Part shown: positions 63,880 to 64,000 of the stretch, piece by piece
Position numbering within the stretch: the first letter of the stretch is position 1
Layout: each line of letters starts with the position of its first letter
Translations under genes and position numbers: made by a program
From: Undibacterium paludis
GTDB lineage: Bacteria > Pseudomonadota > Gammaproteobacteria > Burkholderiales > Burkholderiaceae_D
NCBI RefSeq assembly: GCF_022568815.1
Contig: NZ_JAKZHX010000001.1
Span: forward strand, 62,001 to 126,000
Length of the DNA stretch: 64,000 nt
Direction: 5' to 3'
Notes under the pieces: model-generated
What the model was told of the DNA's origin: nothing
The model's input: only the letters and a program-made list of their open reading frames with translations
The model's database searches: none

Positions 63880-64000
63880 TGCAAACCCTGGAAAGCCTGC
63901 GCTGGCCGCGCACCCTGTTTGGCCGCATCAACCTGATCTTGCTTGGTGCACTGCTGATGGCCTGTGCCCTGTCGTTTGCCTTGTCACAGTGGGACAAGAT
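63876..64000 (+). CDS. Sensor histidine kinase, N-terminus only (partial)
   Basis: The start (ATG at 63876, or the next codon) overlaps the response-regulator stop. About 41 residues are visible before the window ends: a basic stretch, then a membrane segment INLILLGALLMACALSFAL. Position and hydrophobic N-terminus suggest the partner sensor kinase of the OmpR-type regulator. Catalytic domains are outside the window. Confidence 0.75.
   Translation, partial: MMQTLESLRWPRTLFGRINLILLGALLMACALSFALSQWDK

Overview
The window looks like the chromosome of a betaproteobacterium in the Oxalobacteraceae (Undibacterium, Janthinobacterium or Massilia-like). This is inferred from moderate GC, a BpeEF/CeoAB-type efflux operon, a JDVT-CTERM/MrtJ sorting pair, a phhA-hpd tyrosine pathway and dense protein coding. 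No species can be named from the sequence alone. I saw no rRNA, tRNA, insertion sequence, prophage or CRISPR array.

Layout. 0-7.3 kb: the 3' end of a B12-dependent ribonucleotide reductase, a membrane-anchored patatin lipase, and a copper-oxidase operon (multicopper oxidase, tyrosinase, small Cys protein). 7.3-15.6 kb: an RND efflux operon with a lipase-like gene and a divergent LysR regulator, the layout known from Burkholderia ceoR/bpeT-llpE-ceoAB/bpeEF-opcM/oprC. 15.6-17.4 kb: a second LysR gene divergent from an isocitrate lyase/PEP mutase family enzyme. 17.4-25.1 kb: a minus-strand thiol-redox and surface-protein block: trxB, dsbD, a DUF3570 barrel, a DUF4266 lipoprotein, a TlpA thioredoxin, a cytochrome c/ASH-repeat protein with a JDVT-CTERM tail, and its putative sorting protease MrtJ. 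25.4-28.8 kb: an ECF sigma factor, anti-sigma factor, subtilase and TorF-like porin in tightly coupled genes. 29.2-30.3 kb: a HAF-repeat protein.

30.5-38.6 kb is the most unusual part. A good sigma-70-like promoter and a long structured leader precede two candidate RiPP precursor genes. One product has 146 aa. The other has 343 aa, is repetitive, contains 29 Cys, and has no Lys, Arg or Glu. They are followed by a separate kinase, a HopA1-like lyase and a LanC cyclase, which together form a three-protein, class V-like lanthipeptide synthetase. Facing it across one bidirectional terminator is a second putative peptide-modification operon: a SPASM radical SAM enzyme flanked by two genes encoding five DUF1843 repeats in total.

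38.9-51.3 kb: a methyltransferase, a ScyD/ScyE-like propeller and a full set of ebo genes (eboA, B, C, D, E, F types), split into two arms around a VioB-like ferritin-fold enzyme. This looks like a metabolite biosynthesis and export locus. 51.4-64 kb is mainly housekeeping: a SPINDLY/OGT-type TPR glycosyltransferase, 5-formyl-THF cyclo-ligase, lytic transglycosylase, GST, CCA-adding enzyme, GNAT acetyltransferase, an Lrp-type regulator divergent from hpd-phhA, a DUF2147 protein and the start of a two-component system.
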